Below are positions 12,963-19,556 of a stretch of 26,343 nucleotides of DNA, piece by piece. Positions within the stretch are counted from its first letter, which is position 1, and every line of letters starts with the position of its first letter. The notes under the pieces were generated by a model. It worked only from the letters and a program-made list of their open reading frames with translations, was not told where the DNA came from and searched no databases. The DNA comes from a virus: the IMG/VR virus record IMGVR_UViG_3300044640_001369, positions 1-26,343 of that record; one strand, written 5' to 3'. The position numbers and the translations under genes are program-made.

Positions 12963-13565
12963 ATGCTCCTTCCAAAAAAATATATATCAGTCAGCCAGAT
13001 TAATCTTTGGTACTCTGACCGTCAAAAGTACATTAATCGTTACTTTTTAAACCTTCCTGAGGAACCATCCATTTACATGGACTTTGGCAAACAATTTGCC
13101 GAGGATACGGAAGCGTTTATCAAAAACGGCATAATCATGGAAACCTTTCCCGATTTTTACATTGACAAAATACAAGGCTTCAAAGGTTTGGAGGCTGAGA
13201 AACCAATAAGCCTGAGTATTAACGATATTCAAGTCGTTGGTTATATCGACGCATGGGACAGGGAGAACAACCGCGTTATTGACTTTAAAACCTCAGGCAA
13301 ACCGTGGACAATGGAGACCTTAAAAACAAGCCTTCAAATGAAAGTGTACGCTCTGGCAATGTTTGTAAATGGTGACACGATTCCCGAAAGCCAAATCAAC
13401 TGGCTGGGAACAAAGAGAACGAAAAACGGCTTATCTTTTACGGGTGAAAGTTGTGAATTAAACCATACCTTTGAAATGGATGACTTGCTTAAAGCCATTG
13501 TTTTGATTGAGCAAACTTGCAAGCAGATAAGCGAGGTTTATAAAAGTTTTTTACACAGCCATTAA
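12963..13565 (+). CDS. PD-(D/E)XK superfamily nuclease (RecB/Cas4-like fold)
   Basis: A 200-residue protein with the expected motif series. The N-terminal SQINLWYSDR helix corresponds to the SxL/xxW motif of RecB-family nucleases. GYIDAWD provides the motif II aspartate (D96), VIDFKTS provides the D-x-K pair (D107, K109), and QMKVYAL provides the Q-x3-Y motif (Q125, Y129). No iron-sulphur cysteine cluster like that of Cas4 is present. Likely a ssDNA exonuclease or resecting nuclease in recombination or host DNA breakdown. Placed between small proteins and dNTP-metabolism genes. Confidence 0.85.
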   Translation: MLLPKKYISVSQINLWYSDRQKYINRYFLNLPEEPSIYMDFGKQFAEDTEAFIKNGIIMETFPDFYIDKIQGFKGLEAEKPISLSINDIQVVGYIDAWDRENNRVIDFKTSGKPWTMETLKTSLQMKVYALAMFVNGDTIPESQINWLGTKRTKNGLSFTGESCELNHTFEMDDLLKAIVLIEQTCKQISEVYKSFLHSH

Positions 13566-13566
13566 A

Positions 13567-13938
13567 ATGGAAGCCATGACCGATGATTTGGAAAATGAAT
13601 TGAAAAAGATAATGAAATCAGATACAAGGGGATTAAGGTTCAATGATGAAAAAATCAGATACGACCTTATTCCCCCGTTGGCTCACCGTGAATGTGCCAA
13701 AGTTTGGACAAAGGGATTGGACAAATACCCCGCAGGAAATTGGGAAAAAGGTATGCCGTGGAGCGAGGTGATTGCCTCCGCCTTGCGTCACCTTGAAGCC
13801 ATTCGTCTCGGTGAGGACATTGACCCAGAGGACGGTTGCCTTCACGCCGCGCACTTGCAATGCAACGCGCAAATGTTGACCGAATATTATTTTACTAAAC
13901 AAGATTTTGATAACCGCAAAAAATACGAAACAAAATGA
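13567..13938 (+). CDS. dATP/dGTP diphosphohydrolase-like protein (DUF5664-type)
   Basis: A 123-residue protein with LRFNDEKIRYDLIPP (about 21-35), KYPAGNWEKGMPWSEVIASALRH (about 52-74) and GEDIDPEDGCLHAAHLQCNAQML. Together these match the pattern I recall for the phage family annotated as dATP/dGTP diphosphohydrolase N-terminal domain. Such enzymes hydrolyse purine dNTPs and shift nucleotide pools, and related enzymes occur in phages with modified purines. No PurZ-like gene is visible, so a modified purine genome is not implied. The gene is followed with a 4-base overlap by dcd, which supports a nucleotide-pool module. Confidence 0.72.
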   Translation: MEAMTDDLENELKKIMKSDTRGLRFNDEKIRYDLIPPLAHRECAKVWTKGLDKYPAGNWEKGMPWSEVIASALRHLEAIRLGEDIDPEDGCLHAAHLQCNAQMLTEYYFTKQDFDNRKKYETK

Positions 13939-14474
13939 TTTTAACCGACAAGACAATTAATGACGAAATTAGCGAAGGTAACATCGTTATTGAGCCTTTT
14001 AACCCTGAGAACCTTGGCACCAATTCCTACGATTTAACTCTTTCAAATACCCTGGTACTTTACACCGAGCGAGTGTTAGACGTGCGCAAGAAAAACCCAT
14101 CTGCGCCAATCATTATTCCTGACGAAGGAATAATTTTGCAACCTGGCATTGTTTACCTTGCATCCACGGTGGAATACACGGAGACCTTGAAACACGTGCC
14201 AATTATCCAAGGGAAATCATCATTAGGAAGATTAGGTTTATTTGTCCATGTGACAGCAGGATTCGGAGACGTTGGATTCAAGGGGCATTGGACATTGGAA
14301 CTTTTGACGGTTCAGCCGCTGAAGATTTACGCGGGAATGAAAATCGCCCAGCTTACTTATCAGGATATTTCTGAGATGCCTAATATTTCGTATGATAAAA
14401 AGCAAGACGCAAAGTATTCAAATCAGGGGAAAGATCCAGTCGCCTCAAAGAATTATTTAAATAAGCAGCCATGA
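13935..14474 (+). CDS. dcd: dCTP deaminase
   Basis: A 179-residue protein with the Dcd/dUTPase trimer fold. QGKSSLGRLGL (92-102) is the phosphate-binding motif, and HVTAGFGDVGFKGHWTLEL (105-123) carries the catalytic glutamate E122. KIYAGMKIAQL and the C-terminal KYSNQGKDPVAS lid complete the fold. It deaminates dCTP to dUTP, the entry to dTMP synthesis, or supplies dUTP for a modified pyrimidine. Normal length. It overlaps its neighbours by 4 bases on both sides. Strong match. Confidence 0.93.
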   Translation: MILTDKTINDEISEGNIVIEPFNPENLGTNSYDLTLSNTLVLYTERVLDVRKKNPSAPIIIPDEGIILQPGIVYLASTVEYTETLKHVPIIQGKSSLGRLGLFVHVTAGFGDVGFKGHWTLELLTVQPLKIYAGMKIAQLTYQDISEMPNISYDKKQDAKYSNQGKDPVASKNYLNKQP

Positions 14475-14722
14475 CCGACGAAGAAAGGGAAAAGCAACGG
14501 ACGTATGACCGCGAATATTATCGAAATATGCCAGCCTTCCAAAAGGACAAACGAAAGGAGGCGACACGGCTGAGGAATAAGGACAAATACTGGAAGTTGA
14601 CGGACGAAGAAAGGCAAATAAGAAAAGACAAAAGCCTTGCCTATTATTATGCGAACATTGAGGCATTGAAAATAAAAGCAAAAGCCTATCGAGAACGAAA
14701 ATTAAAAAGTAAATATGAGTGA
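14471..14722 (+). CDS. Small basic helical protein of the YxxNMxxxQK family, copy 2
   Basis: An 83-residue, highly charged protein containing REYYRNMPAFQKDKRKE and AYYYANIEALKIKAKAYRERK. The same two blocks occur in the next gene and in the minus-strand gene at 4816. Likely a nucleic-acid-binding helical protein, perhaps a stand-alone version of the region preceding the catalytic part in endonuclease VII-like proteins. No catalytic residues. ATG overlaps the dcd stop. Confidence 0.72.
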   Translation: MTDEEREKQRTYDREYYRNMPAFQKDKRKEATRLRNKDKYWKLTDEERQIRKDKSLAYYYANIEALKIKAKAYRERKLKSKYE

Positions 14723-14975
14723 CGAGGAAAAAAAACTTTATAAATCGGAATACATGAAGTCATATTATCAAAATATGACACCCTACCAAAAGGAAATAAG
14801 GCGTTTAAAAAATTTGGAAAACAAGAAAAAAAGATATGATGAAAATAAAGTAAAAAAACCTGAACTTTTTTTTAATAAAGACAAAAGGTATTATCTTAAT
14901 AATATTGAAAAGATAAGAGCCTATCAAAAAGAATATCGTTTAAAACAAAAAGAAAAGAAAAATCATGATGACTGA
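14715..14975 (+). CDS. Small basic helical protein of the YxxNMxxxQK family, copy 3
   Basis: An 86-residue protein with KSYYQNMTPYQKEIRRLKN near the start and KRYYLNNIEKIRAYQKEYRLKQK near the end. It overlaps the previous paralog by 8 bases, so the pair looks like a tandem duplication that has since diverged; this copy is much richer in A. Function unknown, inferred nucleic-acid binding. Confidence 0.72.
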   Translation: MSDEEKKLYKSEYMKSYYQNMTPYQKEIRRLKNLENKKKRYDENKVKKPELFFNKDKRYYLNNIEKIRAYQKEYRLKQKEKKNHDD

Positions 14976-15093
14976 AAGGGAAAAACAAAAATTAATCAAA
15001 GATGCCGCCAACGTCTTCGTTGCCGCTGGAGGCATTGTTACTTTGGCTTTCGCAATTTATTTTATTATTCACACTTTAAAAAATTGGTATTAA
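14965..15093 (+). CDS. 42-residue single-pass membrane protein
   Basis: Frame MMTEREKQKLIKDAANVFVA followed by one hydrophobic segment (AGGIVTLAFAIYFIIHTL, about residues 21-38) and a short polar tail. The charged N-terminus suggests N-in topology. It overlaps the upstream gene by 11 bases, and its stop overlaps the start of the next gene (TAATG). Could be a small membrane effector such as a superinfection or lysis modulator. Not known. Confidence 0.6.
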   Translation: MMTEREKQKLIKDAANVFVAAGGIVTLAFAIYFIIHTLKNWY

Positions 15094-15242
15094 TGAGCAA
15101 ATTTGAAATTAAATACAATGACAAAAGAATGATCATTGAAGCCGAAAGCGTGGAAAAGGCGCTTGAGCAATTCAAGGAATTAAAAATTGAAGTTAAAAAC
15201 TTTGAGATAAGCATTGCAAAGTTTGGCGAATACAGGAAATAA
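15093..15242 (+). CDS. 49-residue hypothetical protein
   Basis: Frame MSKFEIKYNDKRMIIEAESV... with two strands, a helix (EKALEQFKELKIE) and a last strand. Start overlaps the previous stop (TAATG). A terminator lies 36 bases downstream, so it ends the unit that began at 10971. Function unknown. Confidence 0.6.
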   Translation: MSKFEIKYNDKRMIIEAESVEKALEQFKELKIEVKNFEISIAKFGEYRK

Positions 15243-15277
15243 ATGTGAAGTAGTAAGTTGTTAAAGTGTTCTTTTGG

Positions 15278-15308
15278 GTCCGTGTCCTTCGATGCGGACA
15301 TTTTTTTT
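15278..15308 (+). terminator. Intrinsic terminator ending the nucleotide-metabolism unit
   Basis: Stem GTCCGTGT/ATGCGGAC (8 bp with two G-U pairs), loop CCTTCG, followed by eight T. Promoter block B begins ten bases later, the same terminator-promoter arrangement as at 10929-11022. Confidence 0.85.
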
Positions 15309-15317
15309 ATTTTATTA

Positions 15318-15369
15318 TTGTAAATATTTTTTTATTCAAATAAATAATATTAAATTTACGTATTGAAAA
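15318..15369 (+). promoter_or_regulatory. Repeated promoter block B
   Basis: TTGTAAATATTTTTTT, TTTA at 15331-15334, 16 bases, TAAATTTA at 15351-15358, then CGTATTGAAAA. Same length and phase as block A. An A-rich leader (AACAAAAACAAACCAA) leads to the ATG at 15388. Confidence 0.7.
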
Positions 15370-15387
15370 AAAACAAAAACAAACCAA

Positions 15388-15723
15388 ATGACAACTTTAG
15401 CAAAAACAACAGAAAACAACGCAAAAGTAAAAGCACTTAAAAAAATAGCTGAGACTAAATGGACTGGAACAACTATTCACACAAATTTGGACGCTTGTTT
15501 AACAGGAATAAATTTAGATAGTACAAATTCAGGATGGTATAAACCATCGGCATCAAGAATAGATGGATTAACTGGTATTTTTATGATAAATCAAGATGGT
15601 TCAATTTTTTGCGAAGCAAGAGTTATAAAAATAAGCGAAAAAGAATATAAAATAGAATATATGACAATGGCAGGATGGAACGAATTTGAAAATCTTTTTC
15701 ATCAATTTATGGATGAAAACTAA
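15388..15723 (+). CDS. 111-residue hypothetical protein behind its own promoter and terminator
   Basis: Monocistronic gene flanked by promoter block B and a terminator. N-terminal helix (KVKALKKIAETKWTG), then strand-rich LDACLTGINLDSTNSGWYKPSASR, FMINQDGSIFCEARVIKISEKEYKIEYM and a final helix. AT-rich codon use. The dedicated control signals suggest a highly expressed early protein, perhaps a host-takeover factor. The family is not recognised. Confidence 0.78.
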   Translation: MTTLAKTTENNAKVKALKKIAETKWTGTTIHTNLDACLTGINLDSTNSGWYKPSASRIDGLTGIFMINQDGSIFCEARVIKISEKEYKIEYMTMAGWNEFENLFHQFMDEN

Positions 15724-15737
15724 AAATAAAAAAAAAC

Positions 15738-15770
15738 AAGAGGGGGGTGTAAACTCCCTCTTTATTATTT
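15738..15770 (+). terminator. Intrinsic terminator after the 111-residue protein gene
   Basis: AAGAGGG/CCCTCTT stem around a loop of 11 bases, extended on both sides by A and T runs (TTTATTATTT after). The T-tract is interrupted, so termination may be partial. Confidence 0.65.
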
Positions 15771-15789
15771 ACCATTAAAAACAAAACAA

Positions 15790-16053
15790 ATGGAAACAAC
15801 AATTTTTGCAGTTATGTACTTTGGCAATGCCAAAAGATACCAAGACCTAAACTATGAAATCGAAGCCTTTACAAAGCGCGAAGCCGTTGAAAAATTTTAC
15901 GAACAAATGCGCAACGAGGATTATTTTCCTGAAGACGAATTTGTTTACGGTGGACTTGTTCGCGACTGTGACGGAAACGTAATTGCTGAGCCAGGCAGCG
16001 AAAGCATTGAATACGACGGTGGATATTTTTACGCAGAACCAGTAATTCTTTAA
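15790..16053 (+). CDS. 87-residue acidic hypothetical protein
   Basis: Starts METTIFAVMYFGNAKRYQD with TTIFAVMYFG as a strand. FTKREAVEKFYEQMRNEDYFPED is a helix, then VRDCDGNVIAEPGSESIEYDGGYFYAEPV. Strongly acidic, which is seen in DNA-mimic inhibitors but is not diagnostic. Leader AAAAACAAAACAA before the ATG. Function unknown. Confidence 0.75.
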   Translation: METTIFAVMYFGNAKRYQDLNYEIEAFTKREAVEKFYEQMRNEDYFPEDEFVYGGLVRDCDGNVIAEPGSESIEYDGGYFYAEPVIL

Positions 16054-16055
16054 TC

Positions 16056-16253
16056 ATGAAATTATATAACAATTTTCAAAAAGAAGTACAAAAGTTTCCA
16101 ATTATTGCTGGTATGCGATTAGACGGAAAAGGCAACAATAAATTAAAAATTGTTGGTTACAGATGGGTTGAATTTACTTACGACGTTAATCCTGAAGTTG
16201 CAGACGATAAATTTATTGTTGGAGAAAAAATAATTAAAAAGACATTTTTATGA
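16056..16253 (+). CDS. 65-residue hypothetical protein
   Basis: Lies two bases after the previous gene and overlaps the next by 4 (ATGA), so translation is coupled. Sequence MKLYNNFQKEVQKFPIIAGM followed by strand-rich LKIVGYRWVEFTYDVNPEV. No motif recognised. Confidence 0.7.
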   Translation: MKLYNNFQKEVQKFPIIAGMRLDGKGNNKLKIVGYRWVEFTYDVNPEVADDKFIVGEKIIKKTFL

Positions 16254-17095
16254 AAGAGCCAATCATTGAAACCTACGTCCCACAAAATAAGCGGATGCCA
16301 TATCAGGTAGCCGCTGGCGTTGGCGTTGCCTTCGTTGTTGGGTTAATTTATTCCCCAATCAACACCCAATACCATTACACCTCATTCGTGCCAGTCGTTG
16401 AACGCGACACGGTGTATGTTCACAAAATTACAACGCTTACATTCCCAGCAAAGGAAGAAAAAAGCGAGGTCAATGAAAAGGCGTATGGCTCAAGGTCATA
16501 CGGCTGGGAAATAAGGAAAATGAATATTCACGAATTAAGAAAAAACCTTGAAGGCAAAGGTTTCCGAAACCTTGATAAAATCGACTTATTTAAAATGCGT
16601 CGTATATGGCTGGCGTATTCCTACGAAGCCATGCTTATGAATGTTCATCACTTGACCGACTTCCCAGTGTCCATGATCTATTCCTTTTTCATCATTGAGG
16701 CAACCACTTCAGGCGTTGAAACCGAACTTTGGCGTAAACACGCGAACGCTGGAGGCGTAAAGGCTTTGAAAAATCAAAAGTCGGTGACGTACAAAACACG
16801 GGAGGTCATTCGCGGACGCGACAAGTACATTCGCGCCAAGTTCATGAGTGCAAGCACCACGGAAGAAGGCATGAAGCTTTGGGCAGGCGTTTTGAACTCT
16901 GGCAGATACGCGGAATGTAAAAAGGCAAATTACAAGTTGAAAGGGATAAAGTTGTATGAAAGCATTTGTAAATGTGTTTACAAAAGCGGGTATCACACGG
17001 ACACCGATTACAAGTTTCGCGCCTCATTAATGGCTGAGTTCTGGGAGTTGAAAAAGAATCATTACCCGTTGAAAGGGAAAAGAGATGAATTTTAA
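16250..17095 (+). CDS. Membrane-anchored glucosaminidase-like (GH73-type) protein
   Basis: A 281-residue protein. A short cytoplasmic N-terminus is followed by one membrane segment (about 18-35, VAAGVGVAFVVGLIYS). After a linker, residues about 120-265 form a lysozyme-like domain. FPVSMIYSFFIIEATTSGVETE carries the likely catalytic glutamate E150. ASTTEEGMKLWAGVLNSGRYAEC and KSGYHTDTDYKFRASLMAEFW match the later helices of GH73 glucosaminidases, including the GY-x-TD-x-x-Y signature. It would cut peptidoglycan between GlcNAc and MurNAc in the periplasm. Its place in the early/middle region, far from the lysis cassette, suggests an entry, virion-associated or secretion-like role. Confidence 0.72.
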   Translation: MKEPIIETYVPQNKRMPYQVAAGVGVAFVVGLIYSPINTQYHYTSFVPVVERDTVYVHKITTLTFPAKEEKSEVNEKAYGSRSYGWEIRKMNIHELRKNLEGKGFRNLDKIDLFKMRRIWLAYSYEAMLMNVHHLTDFPVSMIYSFFIIEATTSGVETELWRKHANAGGVKALKNQKSVTYKTREVIRGRDKYIRAKFMSASTTEEGMKLWAGVLNSGRYAECKKANYKLKGIKLYESICKCVYKSGYHTDTDYKFRASLMAEFWELKKNHYPLKGKRDEF

Positions 17096-17113
17096 ATTAT
17101 TTTGCATTTATTT

Positions 17114-17165
17114 TTGTAAATATTTTTTTGTTTAAATATTACTTTGTATATTTACATATCGAAAG
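17114..17165 (+). promoter_or_regulatory. Repeated promoter block C
   Basis: TTGTAAATATTTTTTTG, with TTTG at 17127-17130, 16 bases, TATATTTA at 17147-17154, then CATATCGAAAG. It differs from blocks A and B mainly inside the spacer while all key elements keep their spacing, the pattern expected of functional conservation. Confidence 0.7.
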
Positions 17166-17201
17166 AACGAAACGATATTTCACACAACAAAAACAAACGT
17201 C

Positions 17202-17822
17202 ATGATCTCAATTAACATTTTAGCTCCAAAATCAGAACTTAGAACATCTTTAAAATCTTACATGGCTGTAAAGAATGACCAGCCAGTTATTTTCAAAAAA
17301 ACCGCCAACAAATTCTTTGCAGAAAATGGCATAGAATTACAAGACGCTTCGATGGTTATCATAAAAGACGGCATTTACTGGATGTTAAAGCACACAATAT
17401 ACAAAGGCTACAAAGGTAAAAGAATCGAGGAGGCATCATATCTTCCGATAGTTGACGTACAGGAAGAAGTAACAACTGCACCAGTAAGCGCAAAAGAAGT
17501 GTTCAATTCTATCAATTTTATTAACCCAACAAAAAATCATGTAAGCTCAGTTGGCTCTTATGTTAGCGAGGCAAGATTAGACGCGATTGCAACGAAGATA
17601 AGCGAAATTAAATCTTACCTTCCTGAGGGTTCATTGGCTCTAAACATCTTAACAAGCCAGTCAACATTTACTGACAAGCAACTTTGGGTAATTGCTTATG
17701 CGCTTGTAAAAACTAATTACCGCCCATCTGCCACAAAAAAAGCAGACAAAAACGAGCTACCAACACGCCGCTTAAAATATGTTGACGGCAAATTTTTCAC
17801 CGAAGAAATTGTTTACGCTTAA
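17202..17822 (+). CDS. 206-residue hypothetical protein behind promoter block C
   Basis: Monocistronic between promoter block C and a strong terminator. The N-terminal domain (about 1-85) is strand/helix mixed (SINILAPKSELRTSLKSYM, MVIIKDGIYWMLKHTIYKGYKG). A linker follows, and the C-terminal half is helical (ARLDAIATKISEIKSYLPEGSLALNIL, TDKQLWVIAYALVKTNYRP) with a basic TRRLKYVDGKFF end. It has its own promoter and an A-rich leader, so is probably abundant. Function unknown. Confidence 0.78.
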   Translation: MISINILAPKSELRTSLKSYMAVKNDQPVIFKKTANKFFAENGIELQDASMVIIKDGIYWMLKHTIYKGYKGKRIEEASYLPIVDVQEEVTTAPVSAKEVFNSINFINPTKNHVSSVGSYVSEARLDAIATKISEIKSYLPEGSLALNILTSQSTFTDKQLWVIAYALVKTNYRPSATKKADKNELPTRRLKYVDGKFFTEEIVYA

Positions 17823-17835
17823 TAATTGTTTCACA

Positions 17836-17865
17836 GGGCAGCGCCCCCAGCTGCCCCTTTTTTTT
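17836..17865 (+). terminator. Intrinsic terminator after 17202-17822
   Basis: Seven-bp GC-rich stem GGGCAGC/GCTGCCC, loop GCCCCCA, then C and eight T. Strong in the plus direction. Confidence 0.88.
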
Positions 17866-17888
17866 ACACACAACAAAAACAAAATCAA

Positions 17889-18437
17889 ATGGAAAAGAAT
17901 TTCACAAACACACAATTTAAATGGACATTCGAAAATATTTCGGATAACATTCCAACCATCATGCTTTTAACCATTATTCTAACGTATGGCATCAATGCCT
18001 ACTTAACCGCCATTTTTCTCCCTATTGACTTTTGGCTTGCGATCATTGCCGCCAGTATTTTGCAACTCGGACGCTTCGCCGTGGTTTTCATGGATTTCTT
18101 GAATCCAACCAAAGGAAGGAGTACTTATCCGCCGAAGATTGCCCTGGGTGCAACCCTTGTGGCATTGGTTGAAATCTTCTTTGGCTTGCAGGAAAAGTAC
18201 GAAGGCGGCGAATTTATCACCATGTTTTTATTTGTCGGCACCATCGTTGTTTTCGGTTATTTACTTGAAATCAACTTTGTTGACAAGGGCGTGGAGGCTT
18301 ATGGTATCAATGCACCTGAGCCAAAGCCAAAGCGCAAAAGGAAACCACGCGTAAAGGTTGAGGCAAAAGAAAACAATGAAACCACGGGAACAACGGCAAA
18401 AAACTTTGTATCTTCATTTAAAACAATAACACTTTGA
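17889..18437 (+). CDS. Four-helix membrane protein with basic cytoplasmic tail
   Basis: A 182-residue protein starting MEKNFTNTQF. An earlier in-frame non-ATG start would overlap the terminator. Four hydrophobic segments at about residues 22-44, 47-70, 83-99 and 106-128 are followed by a Lys/Arg/Pro-rich tail (KPKRKRKPRVKV) and a polar end. The even number of helices with a basic tail predicts both ends in the cytoplasm. The tail could bind nucleic acid or phospholipid. It may anchor replication to the membrane or alter the envelope; this is inference. It overlaps the resolvase gene by 4 bases. Confidence 0.75.
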   Translation: MEKNFTNTQFKWTFENISDNIPTIMLLTIILTYGINAYLTAIFLPIDFWLAIIAASILQLGRFAVVFMDFLNPTKGRSTYPPKIALGATLVALVEIFFGLQEKYEGGEFITMFLFVGTIVVFGYLLEINFVDKGVEAYGINAPEPKPKRKRKPRVKVEAKENNETTGTTAKNFVSSFKTITL

Positions 18438-18916
18438 GGACACTGATAGGCGTTGACCCAGCGTTAAGAATAAAGGGAATGGCGGTTTGCATTATCGCAG
18501 ACCGCACCATGATTTTCAAAAGGTATAAAAGGTTTGTCGATTTTATCGGTGACGTTATAACCTGGGTGACATACGAAAGTCCTGTTGTTTTGGTTGAAGA
18601 TTCAAGCCTCCAGAATGTGACCTTTAATAATTCAATCAACCGCGCGATCCTTTCTCGAATGTCCCGCAACGTTGGCATGAATCAAGCCGCTTCCAGGATT
18701 GCTTATGAATGGATAAAGGAACATGACATTGAAGCCTATAATATTAGCCCTGAAGCAAAGGGTAAAAAGTTTAATAAAGACGTCTTTATGCGAGTTGTCG
18801 CAAGTGAGCGACTGAAATTTGAACCAGATTTTAAACCAGCCAAAATAAGTCAAGACGAAATAGACGCTTTCTTCCTTGCGCTTATGGCAAAAAATTATAT
18901 GAAACATGGAAAATAA
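18434..18916 (+). CDS. RuvC-like Holliday junction resolvase (RNase H fold), TTG start
   Basis: A 160-residue protein with RuvC-type acidic residues: LIGVDPALRIKGMAV (D8), VVLVEDSS (E55) and SQDEIDAFFLAL (D141, D144). YNISPEAKGKKFNKD sits where RuvC has its basic DNA-contact region. It resolves four-way junctions or branched replicating DNA before packaging. No ATG precedes the D8 motif. The only start that keeps it is TTG at 18434, which overlaps the TGA of the upstream gene (TTGA), consistent with coupled re-initiation. Length fits phage RuvC-like enzymes. Confidence 0.85.
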   Translation: MRTLIGVDPALRIKGMAVCIIADRTMIFKRYKRFVDFIGDVITWVTYESPVVLVEDSSLQNVTFNNSINRAILSRMSRNVGMNQAASRIAYEWIKEHDIEAYNISPEAKGKKFNKDVFMRVVASERLKFEPDFKPAKISQDEIDAFFLALMAKNYMKHGK

Positions 18917-19127
18917 AGAAACAAAAGCAAATGAATCGATAAATAGGATTCTTTATATGGATAATTACACATCTGAGGGTCTTACAAAGCGCGAGTACTT
19001 TGCTGCAATGGCATTGCAAGGGTTGTTAGCAAATGACAGTGCATTAATTATAAGCAAAGTAATAGATGCTGTAAAATCTGCAGGTGCTTTAATTGAGGAA
19101 CTAAACAAAACAAAGACAAATGATTGA
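18906..19127 (+). CDS. 73-residue hypothetical protein
   Basis: Contains YTSEGLTKREYFAAMALQGLLAND, a pattern (TxREYFAAxALQGLLA) that I recall from many small proteins in phages of diverse bacteria, all without known function. Ends in ALIEELNKTKTND. Overlaps the resolvase gene by 11 bases and the next small frame by 8. Confidence 0.78.
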   Translation: MENKETKANESINRILYMDNYTSEGLTKREYFAAMALQGLLANDSALIISKVIDAVKSAGALIEELNKTKTND

Positions 19128-19203
19128 AAAAATAAAATCATTTCTTATTGAAATATGCATTTTTCTTGCATGTGGTATTTTAAAAGAACTAAACAAAACA
19201 AAG
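19098..19203 (+). repeat. 18-bp direct repeat spanning two gene ends
   Basis: GAACTAAACAAAACAAAG occurs at 19098-19115 and 19186-19203. Each copy encodes an ELNKTK protein end and also serves as the A-rich leader of the next ATG (19120 and 19208). Probably a duplication that copied a coding end with its translation-initiation leader. Confidence 0.8.
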
Positions 19204-19218
19204 CAAGATGAAAAATAA
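19120..19218 (+). CDS. 32-residue putative membrane peptide
   Basis: Frame MIEKIKSFLIEICIFLACGILKELNKTKQDEK. One hydrophobic stretch (FLIEICIFLACGIL) is followed by a polar end that repeats the end of the upstream protein. It overlaps both neighbours (8 and 11 bases). The overlaps and the leader support translation, but the small size leaves doubt. Confidence 0.4.
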   Translation: MIEKIKSFLIEICIFLACGILKELNKTKQDEK

Positions 19219-19492
19219 CGAATTAACAGACGGATTAACCAATGAACAATGGAAGGAAGCGCAAAGATGTTTTAACGCGCGCCCAGCTCCGATAAGATTT
19301 GCCGACACGGTAAATAGCAAACAATCGGTAATAAATTTTTACCTTAATCCTTTGATTCCCGAGACGATGCCCACCTATCAATCAATGAATAAGGAACGAA
19401 TGGTAAGCATTTGTTACCAACTTTATCATTCAAAGGAAACCGATATTCTGAAAGAATCAGCCGCAAAGCTAATAAAACTTATAATTGATTGA
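19208..19492 (+). CDS. 94-residue hypothetical protein
   Basis: Helical, basic N-terminal part (GLTNEQWKEAQRCFNARPAPIRF), then NFYLNPLIPETMPTYQSMNKERMVSICYQLYHSKETDI. Last gene of the rightward block, followed 33 bases later by a strong terminator. No family recognised. Confidence 0.72.
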   Translation: MKNNELTDGLTNEQWKEAQRCFNARPAPIRFADTVNSKQSVINFYLNPLIPETMPTYQSMNKERMVSICYQLYHSKETDILKESAAKLIKLIID

Positions 19493-19525
19493 TTATCATT
19501 TGTTAAATTGTTGATGTGTATATCG

Positions 19526-19554
19526 GGGCTGGCATTTGAACCAGCCCTTTTTTT
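19526..19554 (+). terminator. Intrinsic terminator ending the rightward gene block
   Basis: Seven-bp stem GGGCTGG/CCAGCCC, loop CATTTGAA, seven T. It sits between converging genes, two bases from the stop of the minus-strand endolysin. The T-tract is only on the plus side. Confidence 0.88.
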
Positions 19555-19556
19555 AT

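Noticed and set aside
13567-13938. Evidence for a 2-aminoadenine (Z) genome from the dNTP diphosphohydrolase-like gene
   Set aside because: No PurZ-like synthetase or dATP-specific HD hydrolase is visible here. The family also occurs in phages with ordinary DNA.
15270-15308. Third copy of the kissing-loop RNA (shares TTCTTTTG before a terminator)
   Set aside because: No matching P1 partner strand, no P2 and no loop complementarity. It is an ordinary terminator.
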